A stretch of 21,443 nt of DNA from Irineochytrium annulatum (taxonomy: Eukaryota > Chytridiomycota > Chytridiomycetes > Chytridiales > Chytridiaceae): NCBI GenBank assembly GCA_027600665.1, contig JADGJL010000428.1:1-21443 (forward strand), in the 5' to 3' direction. The position numbers and the translations under genes are program-made. The stretch's first letter is position 1; each line of letters begins with the position of its first letter. A model generated the notes under the pieces. That model saw only the letters and a program-made list of their open reading frames with translations. It did not search any database and was not told the origin of the DNA. Shown piece by piece: positions 21,061-21,443 of this stretch.

Positions 21061-21443
21061 CTAAACCCTCTCCCTCCTCCACCTCCCAGACCACCTCCCC
21101 TCCCTAAAGTACGGCAGAAAGATGTAAACGACTGCGTTCCCCATCCCAATCAACTGCGCAAAGCTCTGCCAGAACCCACTGATAACTAGCGTGCTATTCG
21201 CTTGGCTGCTGGCCTCCATCACCCTGTTGACGATCCCGGGGAGCCACAGGATCGTGTAGATGAACGGGTACCACAGAAAGCGCTGGACGGCCGCGCGGGC
21301 CTCGGCGAACTCCTCCCGCAGCTGGTTCAGGGCGTGCGTGGCCGCCAGGCGGTCGAGCTCGTCCGAGGAGGAGGAGACGGGTAACGCGGGGCTGTCGGGC
21401 CGCGCGGCGAGGAGGCTGTGGACGACGGTGGAGGGGCTGGGAG
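21061..21443 (-). CDS. C-terminus of a seven-TM (cAMP receptor-like) GPCR, partial
   Basis: Read on the minus strand from the right edge, this frame is open for 126 codons and ends in TAG at 21063-21061; it begins outside the window. The first part is a Ser/Ala-rich and then helical cytoplasmic loop (SSSSDELDRLAATHALNQLR). Then RFLWYPFIYTILWLPGIVNR is a TM6-like segment with the aromatic-Pro pattern of cAR/Git3-type receptors. A polar loop follows, then FWQSFAQLIGMGNAVVYIF, a TM7-like segment with the NAxxY motif, and a short basic tail. Such receptors sense extracellular or nutrient signals through G proteins. The high GC content contrasts with the 1.2 kb to its left. A frame without any ATG is expected for the 3' part of a gene. 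Confidence 0.72.
   Translation of the reverse strand, partial: PSPSTVVHSLLAARPDSPALPVSSSSDELDRLAATHALNQLREEFAEARAAVQRFLWYPFIYTILWLPGIVNRVMEASSQANSTLVISGFWQSFAQLIGMGNAVVYIFLPYFREGRWSGRWRRERV

Noticed and set aside
20163..21094. Minus-strand hydrophobic frames in the A-rich region
   Set aside because: Composition effect of A-rich plus strand; no motif.

Overview
The window looks like nuclear DNA of a fungus, most likely a zoosporic (flagellated, chytrid-type) one. The genes carry spliceosomal introns of about 53-126 nt with GT...AG borders. The set includes a fungal-type O-acetylhomoserine sulfhydrylase. One five-exon gene encodes a 211-residue coiled-coil protein that I read as a homologue of DRC12/CCDC153, an axonemal dynein regulatory complex subunit expected only where cilia or flagella are built. 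All family calls are from motif reading; no database search was possible.

Layout. 1-1490: no gene I can defend. 1491-12649 is a gene-dense block: a four-TM RING-H2 E3 ligase (+), MET17-type sulfhydrylase (-), a divergently transcribed SDR-fold protein lacking its catalytic Tyr/Lys (+), an unknown 113-aa protein (+) with a broken, inverted relative beside it (-), the DRC12-like gene (-) and a divergently transcribed Gln-rich protein (+). Every intact gene here splices into a clean frame, so the assembly is good and the breaks seen elsewhere are probably real.

12650-21060 is a gene-poor, repeat- and pseudogene-rich island. It holds (i) a decayed minus-strand gene at about 13183-14690 whose scattered frames carry RuvC-like motifs in the order expected of a eukaryotic TnpB homologue (Fanzor); (ii) an 798-bp element with 130-bp direct terminal repeats and no coding capacity, sitting in frame inside a small ORF that resumes on its far side; (iii) a frame-broken Lys/Glu-rich coding relic; and (iv) a class I methyltransferase gene with very short apparent introns and one frameshift. 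At the right edge (21061-21443, -) is the C-terminal part of a seven-TM receptor that runs off the window.

Functional links are limited. MET17 and the SDR-like gene share a 279-bp divergent promoter region, as do the DRC12-like and Gln-rich genes (402 bp). The island is best understood as a place where mobile DNA has accumulated and genes have decayed. The most notable content is the probable Fanzor relic, because it belongs to the family of RNA-guided nucleases known from chytrids and other eukaryotes.
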